From positions 170,646 through 215,365 of the forward strand of contig NZ_LMAS01000008.1 of the NCBI RefSeq assembly GCF_001509555.1: a DNA stretch of 44,720 nt, written 5' to 3'. This DNA comes from Bacillus sp. FJAT-29937. Its GTDB lineage: Bacteria; Bacillota; Bacilli; Bacillales; Cytobacillaceae. The notes beneath the pieces were generated by a model, which ran no database searches, was not told the DNA's origin, and saw only the letters and a program-made list of their open reading frames with translations. A program made the position numbers and the translations under genes. Shown here one piece after another: positions 19,106-26,717 of the stretch. Positions within the stretch are counted from its first letter, which is position 1; every line of letters begins with the position of its first letter.

Positions 19106-19147
19106 AAAAAAATACCTGTCCTTTATATGGAAGGCTCAGGACAGGTA
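19106..19147 (-). terminator. Minus-strand rho-independent terminator
   Basis: TACCTGTCCT (19113-19122) and AGGACAGGTA (19138-19147) form a perfect 10-bp stem, followed on the minus strand by seven T's (19112-19106 region). It lies just past the stop of the 53-codon frame at 19158. Confidence 0.85.
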
Positions 19148-19157
19148 AAAATTATGC

Positions 19158-19319
19158 TTAAGAAGCAACAGTCTTATTCATGATGAGGAAAGGTTTCATG
19201 CAGATGACACCCGCTCCATTCAATATTTCCACCCAATGGTCACCAAAGTCCTCTAGTGGTGCCCGTTTAATCCAATATTTCTTGTGAATGGTAACAAATG
19301 TTGATAGCTTGCCTTTCAC
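19158..19319 (-). CDS. Short open frame of 53 codons downstream of the Uma2 gene
   Basis: A frame beginning GTG (Val-Lys-Gly-Lys) and ending TAA, 11 bases before a strong minus-strand terminator. The product includes HKKYWIKRAPLEDFGDHWVE and ends in a hydrophobic stretch GAGVICMKPFLIM. I do not recognise it. The ribosome site is weak, and the frame stays open upstream into the Uma2 gene's end, so it may be a decayed remnant rather than a complete gene. Placement between the Uma2 gene and the terminator suggests it is transcribed with that gene. Confidence 0.3.
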   Translation of the reverse strand: MKGKLSTFVTIHKKYWIKRAPLEDFGDHWVEILNGAGVICMKPFLIMNKTVAS

Positions 19320-19355
19320 AATAAGGTACCCGTCCTTTTGGACAGGTGCCTTATT
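19320..19355. repeat. Imperfect hairpin at the Uma2 stop codon
   Basis: A 16-bp inverted repeat (19320-19335 with 19340-19355) with a TTTT loop, one mismatch and one wobble. Its right arm overlaps the Uma2 stop codon. No T-run follows on the minus strand, so it may modulate rather than end transcription. Confidence 0.55.
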
Positions 19356-20085
19356 ATTTAGGAAAAATACTGTTCAACTCAACAGTTAATCCAGAAAAAA
19401 TATATGATTGAGCGGCTTCATTTTGTTTAAATGTGATGTTATTGCTAATATTTTTGTCTTCAAATAGGTAAATGGAAATCTCCCTGTTTAGCGGATTAAC
19501 AATCCAGTACTCTTTTACCCCGCATGACATATAGAGATCGAGCTTTTTTATCATGTCTTTTCTTCTTGTGCTTTCTGATAAGATCTCGACAACAAGATCG
19601 GGAACTCCTTTATAATAATCATTGTCATCAAGCTTCTCTTCAAGATCACAAATAACCATCATATCAGGCTGAACGATGCTTTTATTATCAGGACTTCGTT
19701 TGAGTTCAATATCATATGGAGCTACAAAAGGTGTACACTTCTTCCCTTTAAAACAATTATAAAAAATCCCAAATAGTTCAGTCAACGTAACCTGGTGAAC
19801 CGTTCTTGGTGAAGCAAGTAAAAAGATTTCACCGTCAATATATTCGTATCGTTCCTCACTTACTTTCGTCAGATTCAAAAATTCATCAAAGCTTGCCTTT
19901 TTGCCATCATAACTATATTCGGTTAATTTCTCCTGTACGGTCATAACGGTTGTCTCATTCTTGGAATCTGTTGCAGTAAGCCTGGCGATGGGGGTACCAT
20001 TTCGAGTGATGATAATGTCCTCTTTTGCTGCAAGCATTAAATATTTTCCAAAATTATTTTGTAGCTCCGTTGAATTAATAATCAT
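19354..20085 (-). CDS. Phd/YefM antitoxin-like domain fused to a Uma2-family nuclease
   Basis: A 243-residue two-domain protein. Residues 1-45 (ending in IIITRNGTPIARL) match the DNA-binding N-terminus of Phd/YefM antitoxins. Residues about 60-243 are a Uma2 (DUF820) domain of the PD-(D/E)xK nuclease superfamily, with YEYIDGEI, QPDMMVICD, PDLVVEILSESTRRKD and VKEYWIVNP. Candidate metal-binding residues are the Asp of QPD and the Glu of VVEIL. The role of Uma2 proteins is not established. The ATG has AGGAGGTG upstream. The promoter carries three TAGCTA repeats, as expected if the Phd-like domain represses its own gene. Confidence 0.82.
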   Translation of the reverse strand: MIINSTELQNNFGKYLMLAAKEDIIITRNGTPIARLTATDSKNETTVMTVQEKLTEYSYDGKKASFDEFLNLTKVSEERYEYIDGEIFLLASPRTVHQVTLTELFGIFYNCFKGKKCTPFVAPYDIELKRSPDNKSIVQPDMMVICDLEEKLDDNDYYKGVPDLVVEILSESTRRKDMIKKLDLYMSCGVKEYWIVNPLNREISIYLFEDKNISNNITFKQNEAAQSYIFSGLTVELNSIFPK

Positions 20086-20102
20086 AAAGACACCTCCTGC
20101 AT

Positions 20103-20160
20103 TAGCTAAAATAGCTATATTAGCTAATTAAATTATAGGGTGCTGGAACATAAATGGCAA
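20103..20160 (-). promoter_or_regulatory. Promoter with triple TAGCTA operator for the Phd-Uma2 gene
   Basis: Reading the minus strand, TTGCCA (20160-20155), a 17-base spacer and TATAAT (20137-20132) form a good sigma-A promoter. Immediately downstream, covering the predicted start site, are three palindromic TAGCTA copies at 20121-20126, 20112-20117 and 20103-20108, with an exact 9-base period. The whole 26-base block is itself nearly palindromic. Confidence 0.7.
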
Positions 20161-20205
20161 ATGGCTGCAATCAATAATTAGTTTGATGCGCAATTTTCCA
20201 ATTAA

Positions 20206-20245
20206 AAAAGTCTGCCTAGTTTATTGACAAACTAAACAGACTTTT
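20206..20245 (-). terminator. Terminator after the membrane-protein pair
   Basis: AAAAGTCTG (20206-20214) pairs with CAGACTTTT (20237-20245), with an inner TAGTTT/AAACTA stem. On the minus strand it runs into a T-tract, ending the two-gene transcript. Confidence 0.8.
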
Positions 20246-20247
20246 GA

Positions 20248-20820
20248 TTATACTGATAAAAACCTTATTCTAAATTGCCTTAATAAAACGAGTATGATGA
20301 TTTCCATTATTATGGTTGTTATAGCACTCAATCCGATAACATAAAAGCCCGCAGATTCATCAACATTCATAAAAAACGGAACAGCTGCCAATGAAATAAG
20401 ACTTCCGATGACATATATATAAATTCCTTTATTGGCACTTTTCGCAAATAGCATGAATCCTTCCTTCTCTGCCAATTCTATTAATCCAAGGATCGTATAG
20501 TAAACCATGAATAAATGAAGAATTCCATGTACCGTTGAAATGGCCAACACGAATAGTGTCATGTTGGACAGACTGAATTCATCCATTGGAATCGGTGGTC
20601 CTTGAAAAATGGTCACTAAAGATAACAATGCCAAGCAGATTGAAAGTCCTTTTGCTTTTGAAAAATTCGAAGAGTAGGCCAGTAGCTGGTTTAAACTAGA
20701 AACGACAATTAAATAGCCAATAATATCGGGCAGTATATCGATAATTATGATATTAATATCAATTAAAACGATGATTAGTCCCCAAAAGACTTTGTTGATT
20801 GAAGAGGGGATAATAGTCAT
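20248..20820 (-). CDS. Membrane protein of unknown function
   Basis: A 190-residue protein with about six hydrophobic segments, including IIVLIDINIIIIDILPDIIG (about 15-34) and a C-terminal helix ending in LRQFRIRFLSV. I do not recognise its family. Its ATG overlaps the stop of the upstream gene by four bases (ATGA arrangement), so the two are translationally coupled and probably function together at the membrane. Confidence 0.75.
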   Translation of the reverse strand: MTIIPSSINKVFWGLIIVLIDINIIIIDILPDIIGYLIVVSSLNQLLAYSSNFSKAKGLSICLALLSLVTIFQGPPIPMDEFSLSNMTLFVLAISTVHGILHLFMVYYTILGLIELAEKEGFMLFAKSANKGIYIYVIGSLISLAAVPFFMNVDESAGFYVIGLSAITTIIMEIIILVLLRQFRIRFLSV

Positions 20821-21695
20821 TCATTTGTTCCCTCCTTAACAATCTCCCTTAATTCCTTCTCACCAAGATATGGCTGATACGAAATGGAGAAATAATCAGT
20901 AAATGGGGACCCTTTAGTCTCTTTTCCTTGCAATGCTGTACGAATCTCATAGTAGTTAAACCGGCGTGAGTCATTATGCTGAAAAGAAAATTGATATTTA
21001 ATAGAAAGTAGATCATCTTTTTTCATCATAATTGGAAAAAGATCATAGGATAGGGACTTTCCATTATCATTAATAATCTCCGGGACTTCCCGATTCAAAT
21101 GCTGCTGAACCTCTACTTGATTGCTGTTAAGCTTTAAAGTAAGGGCGGATGCCAATTCTTCCGCATATGGAATTTTCAAATCGGTAATGTTGACATCTTG
21201 ATCAGCTTTTAATATGTGAAACCCGGTGTTATCACTGGAGCTGCCAGAGCTTTGAAATTGTAATACACGATCATTCCACTTATAAAATGTAATTTCCCCA
21301 ATATCCATTGTCAGACTATCGCCATTTGATAGGTGAGCTTTGACTTGATTAAAGCTAAAGGAATTTTCATCAATATTTGTTAAAAATCGTTCATTTACCT
21401 CAAAAGAAAATGTTTTTACTTGATAATGACGATACTTAGGACCAAATTGAGGTCCTTTTGAATAAAATTCACCCTCTATTCCAGGAATCGTGAGCCATTG
21501 AATGTCCATCGTATCATTCCGATTCGCAATATAATGTAAATGGATGATGTGTCCTTGGCTGGACGGAACATAATAATAATGCTTTAACATAATCGGCTTT
21601 TGAAGCTGGCTAGAGACAAAAAATGCATAATTTCCAAGTAAACTCACAATGACCAAAGCGATCCCAGCATAAAGCAAGGATTTATTCATTTTCAT
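20817..21695 (-). CDS. Membrane-anchored extracytoplasmic protein of unknown function
   Basis: A 292-residue protein with one N-terminal hydrophobic helix (about residues 7-28) lacking a lipobox cysteine, so likely an uncleaved anchor. The remaining 260 residues are polar and beta-rich, consistent with an extracellular domain. Its family is not recognised. Start ATG follows AAAGGAAAAGG. It is coupled to the downstream six-helix protein; a receptor-plus-membrane-partner pair is one guess. Confidence 0.75.
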   Translation of the reverse strand: MKMNKSLLYAGIALVIVSLLGNYAFFVSSQLQKPIMLKHYYYVPSSQGHIIHLHYIANRNDTMDIQWLTIPGIEGEFYSKGPQFGPKYRHYQVKTFSFEVNERFLTNIDENSFSFNQVKAHLSNGDSLTMDIGEITFYKWNDRVLQFQSSGSSSDNTGFHILKADQDVNITDLKIPYAEELASALTLKLNSNQVEVQQHLNREVPEIINDNGKSLSYDLFPIMMKKDDLLSIKYQFSFQHNDSRRFNYYEIRTALQGKETKGSPFTDYFSISYQPYLGEKELREIVKEGTNE

Positions 21696-21817
21696 CGCCT
21701 TTTCCTTTCAAACATGACATTATATATTGTATATTCCATTTTATTTGAAGTTTTCCTATTCTGAAAGTATTTTGTTCATCGAAATAACCCTAATCATATA
21801 TAAAGGTGGTAAAATAC

Positions 21818-22576
21818 ATGTGCTTAATTCTATTTGCTTATAGAGTACATCCTGAATATAGGCTGATTGTGGCAGCAAACCGAGATGAATTTTATGGACG
21901 TCCGACGGCACTTGCATATTATTGGGAGGATCATCCAAACATACTTGCTGGCAGGGATTTAGAAAAGATGGGCACTTGGATGGGTGTTACAACTTCCGGC
22001 AGATTTGCAGCATTAACGAATTATCGGGATCCGAAAGAAACAGTGGAAGGCAAGCGATCACGAGGGGAGATGGTGGCAGGATTTTTACAAGGCAGAGATA
22101 CTCCCTTTGAATATATGAAAAAAGCAGCTGCAGATGCCAACAACTATCCAGGCTATAATCTATTAGCAGATGATGGTGAAAATTTATATTACTATTCAAA
22201 TATCGAAAATGAAATCAAAAAGCTTTCCCCAGGGATTTATGGAGTTAGCAACCATTTATTAAATACGGAGTGGCCAAAGGTGAAGCGGGGGAAAGAAGGA
22301 TTAGCGGCAATTATTAAAGGAAAAAATGAGGAACTTTCCTCTGACCTGTTTAAACTTCTGCAAAACGCAGATCAAGCCCCAGATGAATTCCTCCCTAACA
22401 CGGGTGTTCCCATCGAATGGGAAAGGATGCTTTCCCCATTATTTATCCAAAGTGAAGGATATGGGACAAGAAGCTCGACTGTGCTATTCATGAAAGATGA
22501 TAAAATCGACTTCATTGAACGTGTATATTCAGTAGACTCATTCAGCAACAATAGATTTGAAATAAAAATTTCTTAA
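21818..22576 (+). CDS. NRDE family protein (TANGO2-like)
   Basis: A 252-residue protein beginning MCLILFAYRVHPEYRLIVAA and carrying the family-naming Asn-Arg-Asp-Glu motif in AANRDEFYGRP. The start was placed at the ATG before the conserved Cys2, with AAAGGTGG 7 bases upstream, rather than at the GTG four codons earlier. NRDE proteins are related to eukaryotic TANGO2. Conservation of Cys2 after Met1 suggests an N-terminal nucleophile fold. Haem trafficking has been proposed for TANGO2, but function here is unknown. It lies upstream of ddh. Confidence 0.88.
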   Translation: MCLILFAYRVHPEYRLIVAANRDEFYGRPTALAYYWEDHPNILAGRDLEKMGTWMGVTTSGRFAALTNYRDPKETVEGKRSRGEMVAGFLQGRDTPFEYMKKAAADANNYPGYNLLADDGENLYYYSNIENEIKKLSPGIYGVSNHLLNTEWPKVKRGKEGLAAIIKGKNEELSSDLFKLLQNADQAPDEFLPNTGVPIEWERMLSPLFIQSEGYGTRSSTVLFMKDDKIDFIERVYSVDSFSNNRFEIKIS

Positions 22577-22583
22577 GAAGATG

Positions 22584-22611
22584 TTGAATTGTAAAAAAAC
22601 TTTATTATGCT
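22584..22611 (+). promoter_or_regulatory. Possible promoter of ddh
   Basis: TTGAAT (22584-22589), a 16-base spacer and TATGCT (22606-22611). The match is moderate. The gap is too short for a lysine riboswitch. Confidence 0.35.
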
Positions 22612-22689
22612 AAAGTCTTTATGTTGTATGTTCGCTAAAAAAAAGGTAAGATGAAAAATAAAAAGTTTATCAGCTATGGAGGAATCACT

Positions 22690-23670
22690 ATGAACAATCA
22701 AATTAAAGTAGGCATTGTTGGGTATGGAAACCTTGGCCGTGGTGTGTTAGCTGCCATTAATCAATGCCCAGATATGGAACTGGTTAGTATTTTTACAAGA
22801 AGATCACCTGAAAGTATTCAAGTTAAAGATGTGCAGGTATTACATATCTCCGAAGCTGAAAATTACAAAGATAAAATCGATGTAATGATTTTATGTGGCG
22901 GTTCGGCGACTGACCTGCCCGAACAGGGACCTCAGTTCGCACAAATGTTTAATACGGTTGACAGCTATGATACACATGCAAAAATTCCAGCGTATTTCGA
23001 TTCAGTTGATCAAGCTGCTAAAGAAAGCGGAAAAACAAGTATTATTTCTGTTGGATGGGACCCAGGTCTGTTCTCTATTAATCGTTTAATGGCCGAAGCA
23101 ATCTTACCCGTTGGTGAAAATTATACGTTCTGGGGAAAAGGTGTCAGCCAAGGGCATTCAGATGCTGTCCGCAGAGTTGAAGGTGTAAAAGGAGCCGTAC
23201 AATATACTGTTCCGATTGAAGAAGCAGTTGAAAAAGTAAGAAGCGGGGAAAACCCGAAGCTTACAACTGCTGAAAAGCATTTGCGGGTTTGCTATGTCGT
23301 GGCAGAAGAAGGCTATGATCAAGCGAAAATAGAAGAAACGATTAAAACAATGCCAAATTATTTTGCTGACTATATTACAGAGGTGCATTTCATTACTGAA
23401 GAAGAGCTTCAGGCTAATCACTCCAAGCTTCCACACGGGGGATTCGTGATCCGTGGCGGAAAGACAGGGGAAAATAATAAACAAATCATTGAATTCTCAC
23501 TAAATCTTGATAGCAACCCAGAATTTACTTCTAGCGTGTTAGTGGCGTATGCACGTGCTGCTTACCGTTTAAATAAAGAAGGGCAAGCTGGAGCGAAATC
23601 TGTTTTTGAAGTAGCGCCAGTTTACCTATCTCCAAAGACAGCTGAGGAGTTAAGAAGAGATCTATTATAA
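22690..23670 (+). CDS. ddh: meso-Diaminopimelate D-dehydrogenase
   Basis: A 326-residue NADP-dependent dehydrogenase. It opens with the Rossmann motif VGIVGYGNLGRGV and contains NTVDSYDTHAKIP, SVGWDPGLFSINR and WGKGVSQGHSDAVRRVEG, hallmark stretches of Ddh. The enzyme makes meso-DAP from tetrahydrodipicolinate and ammonia in one step, bypassing the acyl-blocked DAP branch. The start is the ATG with GGAGG 8 bases upstream; 13 codons of the longest frame are excluded. Many Bacillus species lack Ddh, while Lysinibacillus-type bacilli have it. No other lysine-pathway gene is adjacent. Confidence 0.92.
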   Translation: MNNQIKVGIVGYGNLGRGVLAAINQCPDMELVSIFTRRSPESIQVKDVQVLHISEAENYKDKIDVMILCGGSATDLPEQGPQFAQMFNTVDSYDTHAKIPAYFDSVDQAAKESGKTSIISVGWDPGLFSINRLMAEAILPVGENYTFWGKGVSQGHSDAVRRVEGVKGAVQYTVPIEEAVEKVRSGENPKLTTAEKHLRVCYVVAEEGYDQAKIEETIKTMPNYFADYITEVHFITEEELQANHSKLPHGGFVIRGGKTGENNKQIIEFSLNLDSNPEFTSSVLVAYARAAYRLNKEGQAGAKSVFEVAPVYLSPKTAEELRRDLL

Positions 23671-23688
23671 GTAAGGGCCGTTCCCGAT

Positions 23689-23726
23689 AAACAGATGTCA
23701 TGTAAATTATGGCATCTGTTTTCTTT
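23689..23726 (+). terminator. Rho-independent terminator after ddh
   Basis: AAACAGATG-x-CAT (23689-23701) pairs with ATG-x-CATCTGTTT (23709-23721), followed by TCTTTT. Confidence 0.85.
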
Positions 23727-23809
23727 TATCAAAATTAACAAAATATATTGTGAAATTAAAATAAAAAGTGTAAAATTACACTATACCATTCTGGGGGGAA
23801 GTGTCAATT

Positions 23810-25261
23810 TTGGCTAGAAAGCTAGGGATTCTGATTTTATATTTCGGTATTATTCCATTTGGACTGTCACTTTTTTCGATTCCGCTATTGAGTGTTGGAA
23901 TCGAAAGTATCATGATTTCTACCCTTATTCCGCTAATAATAGGGGGCGCAGCCTTTGGGGTTATCGCTGCAAAAAAACTAAATCAGCCAAATGAATCGAT
24001 ATCGCTCTATTTGATGCCACTCCTTTATACTGGGGTTCTATGGGCAATATTTATGATTATTAGCCACGGATTTTACGGTGCGGATATATGGTTTTATTTT
24101 GGCATTTCTCATATTGCATTCGCCCCGATTTTTTTAATAGGATCATTTATGGGAGTCGGAAGTCTGTTGCTTTGGGCGCCTTTGGCATATGAGCTTTCGT
24201 ATATTCTTGCCTTTAAGATTACTTTACTTGTTAGAAAAGAACGCCTAATTAATAAAAGAAAGCAGTGGCTAACAATACTTGCGGTCATGATTATTGCTTT
24301 TGGAACAGGTGCTGCGATTCAGATGCAGCGCAGTAAGACGGTATTGCCATCGTATGGCTTTAATTACGGAGGAGGCTACTCTAGTACCGATTTAACACCC
24401 TATTCTGTGACGAATCCTAATCATAAACTTCCTCAGCTTCAAGAAGAATCAACATTTGTGATTGAGGACCGTAATCAAATGCCCATTTTAGACGGGGCTG
24501 AAGCGGCTTATCCTGTTTACTCAGCTTTTGCTAATGCGACCTATAAAAATATTGCTAACATTAACTATGGTGAAGAAATTGTCACCTTTACAAACACGAT
24601 TTATGCTTATGAAAGATTGCTTTCAGGTGAAATCGACATCTATTTTGGTGCAGAGCCATCGAAATCCCAAGCTTTAATGGCGAAGAAAGCAGGCAAAGAG
24701 CTTGTAATGACCCCGATTGGCAAGGAGGCATTTGTGTTCTTCGTCAATCCAGATAATAAAGTTCAGAGCCTAAGTGTTTCTGAGATTCAAGGAATCTATT
24801 CTGGAAAAATAACGAATTGGTCTGATTTGAACGGACGAAATGATAGAATAGTTGCCTTTCAGCGGCCGGAAAACTCAGGTAGCCAAACCTTATTAGAGAA
24901 AATTATGGGAGATACCCCGATAATGACGCCGCTCAAAGAGGAGGTTCCTCGGGGGATGGGCGGAATTATGGAACAGGTCGCTGACTATCGAAATTATAAG
25001 AATGCGATTGGCTTCTCATTTCGTTTTTTCGCTACTGGCATGAATCCTAATCCAGATATTAAGCTGATTGCCATTGAAGGAATAGAACCAAACCCAGAAA
25101 ATATATCGACTAGCAAATATCCCTTTACTGCTTCCCTTTATGCGATCACATTAAAGGATAATTCGAAGCCGACAGTCGATCCTTTCTTAAATTGGATGAA
25201 AGGACCACAAGGGCAAGAAATTGTTGAACAAATTGGTTATATTAAGCTCCCGGAAAATTAA
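23810..25261 (+). CDS. Membrane-tethered PstS-like phosphate-binding-type protein
   Basis: A protein of 483 residues from TTG at 23810, preferred because GGGGGGAA lies 9 bases upstream; the in-frame GTG at 23801 abuts that site. The N-terminal third has about six hydrophobic helices (to about residue 175). The C-terminal part (about 215-483) is a type 2 periplasmic-binding domain like PstS: YPVYSAFANATYKN, SGEIDIYFGAEPSKSQA, IQGIYSGKITNWSDLNG and the ligand-loop-like RPENSGSQTLLEKIMG. No pst permease or ATPase genes are nearby. It may be a receptor or sensor for phosphate or another anion rather than part of an importer. Confidence 0.78.
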   Translation: MARKLGILILYFGIIPFGLSLFSIPLLSVGIESIMISTLIPLIIGGAAFGVIAAKKLNQPNESISLYLMPLLYTGVLWAIFMIISHGFYGADIWFYFGISHIAFAPIFLIGSFMGVGSLLLWAPLAYELSYILAFKITLLVRKERLINKRKQWLTILAVMIIAFGTGAAIQMQRSKTVLPSYGFNYGGGYSSTDLTPYSVTNPNHKLPQLQEESTFVIEDRNQMPILDGAEAAYPVYSAFANATYKNIANINYGEEIVTFTNTIYAYERLLSGEIDIYFGAEPSKSQALMAKKAGKELVMTPIGKEAFVFFVNPDNKVQSLSVSEIQGIYSGKITNWSDLNGRNDRIVAFQRPENSGSQTLLEKIMGDTPIMTPLKEEVPRGMGGIMEQVADYRNYKNAIGFSFRFFATGMNPNPDIKLIAIEGIEPNPENISTSKYPFTASLYAITLKDNSKPTVDPFLNWMKGPQGQEIVEQIGYIKLPEN

Positions 25262-25265
25262 CGAT

Positions 25266-25303
25266 AAAAAAGATGCCATTTGCAAATAAGCGGCATCTTT
25301 TTT
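25266..25303. terminator. Bidirectional terminator
   Basis: AAAAAAGATGCC (25266-25277) pairs with GGCATCTTTTTT (25292-25303), with T-tracts on both strands. It separates the convergent PstS-like and putR genes. Confidence 0.9.
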
Positions 25304-25312
25304 TATAATGCT

Positions 25313-26539
25313 TTATTGACCTCTTTTCATAAGCTGCAAATCTATATAAAGTTGGCATTTTAAATTAAAATCATCCAAATCAAGCCCGGTTAGCTCAGAA
25401 ATCTGCTTAATTCTGTATTTCAACGTATTAATATGGATGAAAAGCTGGTCAGATGTTTGTTTGAGCCGGCAATTATTATATAAATACACTTCTAATGTGT
25501 TTAATAAATCCGTTTGGCTTTCTTGGTCTTTTCTTTGCAAAATCTCCAATTCTTCGTTTCTATAATTCATCTGATCGTTTTGTCTTGAGATCGTTTCAAG
25601 GTAATGAAAAACTCCAAGCTTTTTATATTCGAAAATTTGCTGAGCGGATCCAAGAAATTTTGCTGCATTTATTACTTCAAGAGCATCTTTATAGCTTTGA
25701 TTGATTTTTTGAATGGAAGTATGTGGACGGCCAATCCCCGCATAAATAGGCTGATTTTTAAATTGGCTTAATACAGTATTAGTTAATTCGTTGGCTCTTT
25801 CAGACAATTGTCCAGCATGATCTGAGTTGCTGCCCATTACGACAATAATCTTTAGCTGATCACAAAAAAGATGAGTGGGGTTTTTGAGAGCGTTGGCGAA
25901 TAACCGAACGGTCTCTGTCAGCTCATCAAAAACTACTTCATCATTATGGCCGATTGTAAAGACTAGAATAACAGAGAAATTGGCAATAATGATGTTTTTA
26001 TTGGCTGCCTCCCACTTTATTTGATTTTCAGATTGGTAAGAATCTTGCAGAATTTTCTTGAAAAATAGATCCTTTTCTTCATCTTTCTTTCGCTTTTCCT
26101 GCATTTTCTTATAAAGGAGCTTGCCAATATGTAAAGACACATCAGATAAAAATTGGAGCTCATGATCAGTAAGCAAGTTATTAACTTCCTGAATCCAAAT
26201 AAACCCGAGAATTTTATTTTTATGTTTTACACTTAAAACGACACGCTGATTTAAGCCAATATCTTTAATCTCCTTGACACGAAATGGTTTCGTTTCCGTT
26301 TTCAGCTTTTCCACAATTCCTTCATCCATGAATTTTTCCAGAATTGAAATGGGCCAACGCTTGGAAAAGATAGTTTCCTGGTTGGCCTTATCAAATTGTT
26401 CGATATAAAAAGAGCTGTATGCTAGTAAAGAAAATTGCTCATTCTCGATCACAACAGGCTTTTTCAAATAGGAACTAATTAAATCTGTAATTTCATCAAT
26501 ATCTGTTAATGTAAATATTTTATCGATTGGCTGATGCAT
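25313..26539 (-). CDS. putR: PucR/CdaR-family regulator, probable PutR (proline-responsive activator)
   Basis: A 408-residue regulator. The start at 26539 was chosen for its GAGGAG site 8 bases upstream, dropping 14 residues of the longer frame. The N-terminal region is a ligand-sensing domain with no recognised motif, the middle has a CdaR GGDEF-like fold, and the C-terminal helix-turn-helix LFIHINTLKYRIKQISELTG is typical of the PucR family. B. subtilis PutR, of the same family, activates putBCP in response to proline. Location right behind putB-pruA on the same strand makes this the probable orthologue. A terminator separates it from pruA. Confidence 0.85.
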   Translation of the reverse strand: MHQPIDKIFTLTDIDEITDLISSYLKKPVVIENEQFSLLAYSSFYIEQFDKANQETIFSKRWPISILEKFMDEGIVEKLKTETKPFRVKEIKDIGLNQRVVLSVKHKNKILGFIWIQEVNNLLTDHELQFLSDVSLHIGKLLYKKMQEKRKKDEEKDLFFKKILQDSYQSENQIKWEAANKNIIIANFSVILVFTIGHNDEVVFDELTETVRLFANALKNPTHLFCDQLKIIVVMGSNSDHAGQLSERANELTNTVLSQFKNQPIYAGIGRPHTSIQKINQSYKDALEVINAAKFLGSAQQIFEYKKLGVFHYLETISRQNDQMNYRNEELEILQRKDQESQTDLLNTLEVYLYNNCRLKQTSDQLFIHINTLKYRIKQISELTGLDLDDFNLKCQLYIDLQLMKRGQ

Positions 26540-26681
26540 ACGGCTGCTCCTCTCCATAAAAATTACTGCGAATCTATTCAAGTTTTAATATATATGTAAA
26601 ATTAAAAACCTTAGATTCTATCATACTTTCAATAGGTTTATATGTATATAGATTATTCGAGAGGAAATGGAGAAATAAAAA

Positions 26682-26708
26682 AATCAATCGGCAATATACC
26701 GATTGATT
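26682..26708 (-). terminator. Terminator of the putB-pruA transcript
   Basis: AATCAATCGG (26682-26691) pairs perfectly with CCGATTGATT (26699-26708), and on the minus strand it is followed by a T-run. Confidence 0.88.
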
Positions 26709-26717
26709 CCATTAAAG

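Noticed and set aside
22577..22689. Lysine riboswitch before ddh
   Set aside because: The gap is only 113 bases and lacks the conserved L-box sequences.
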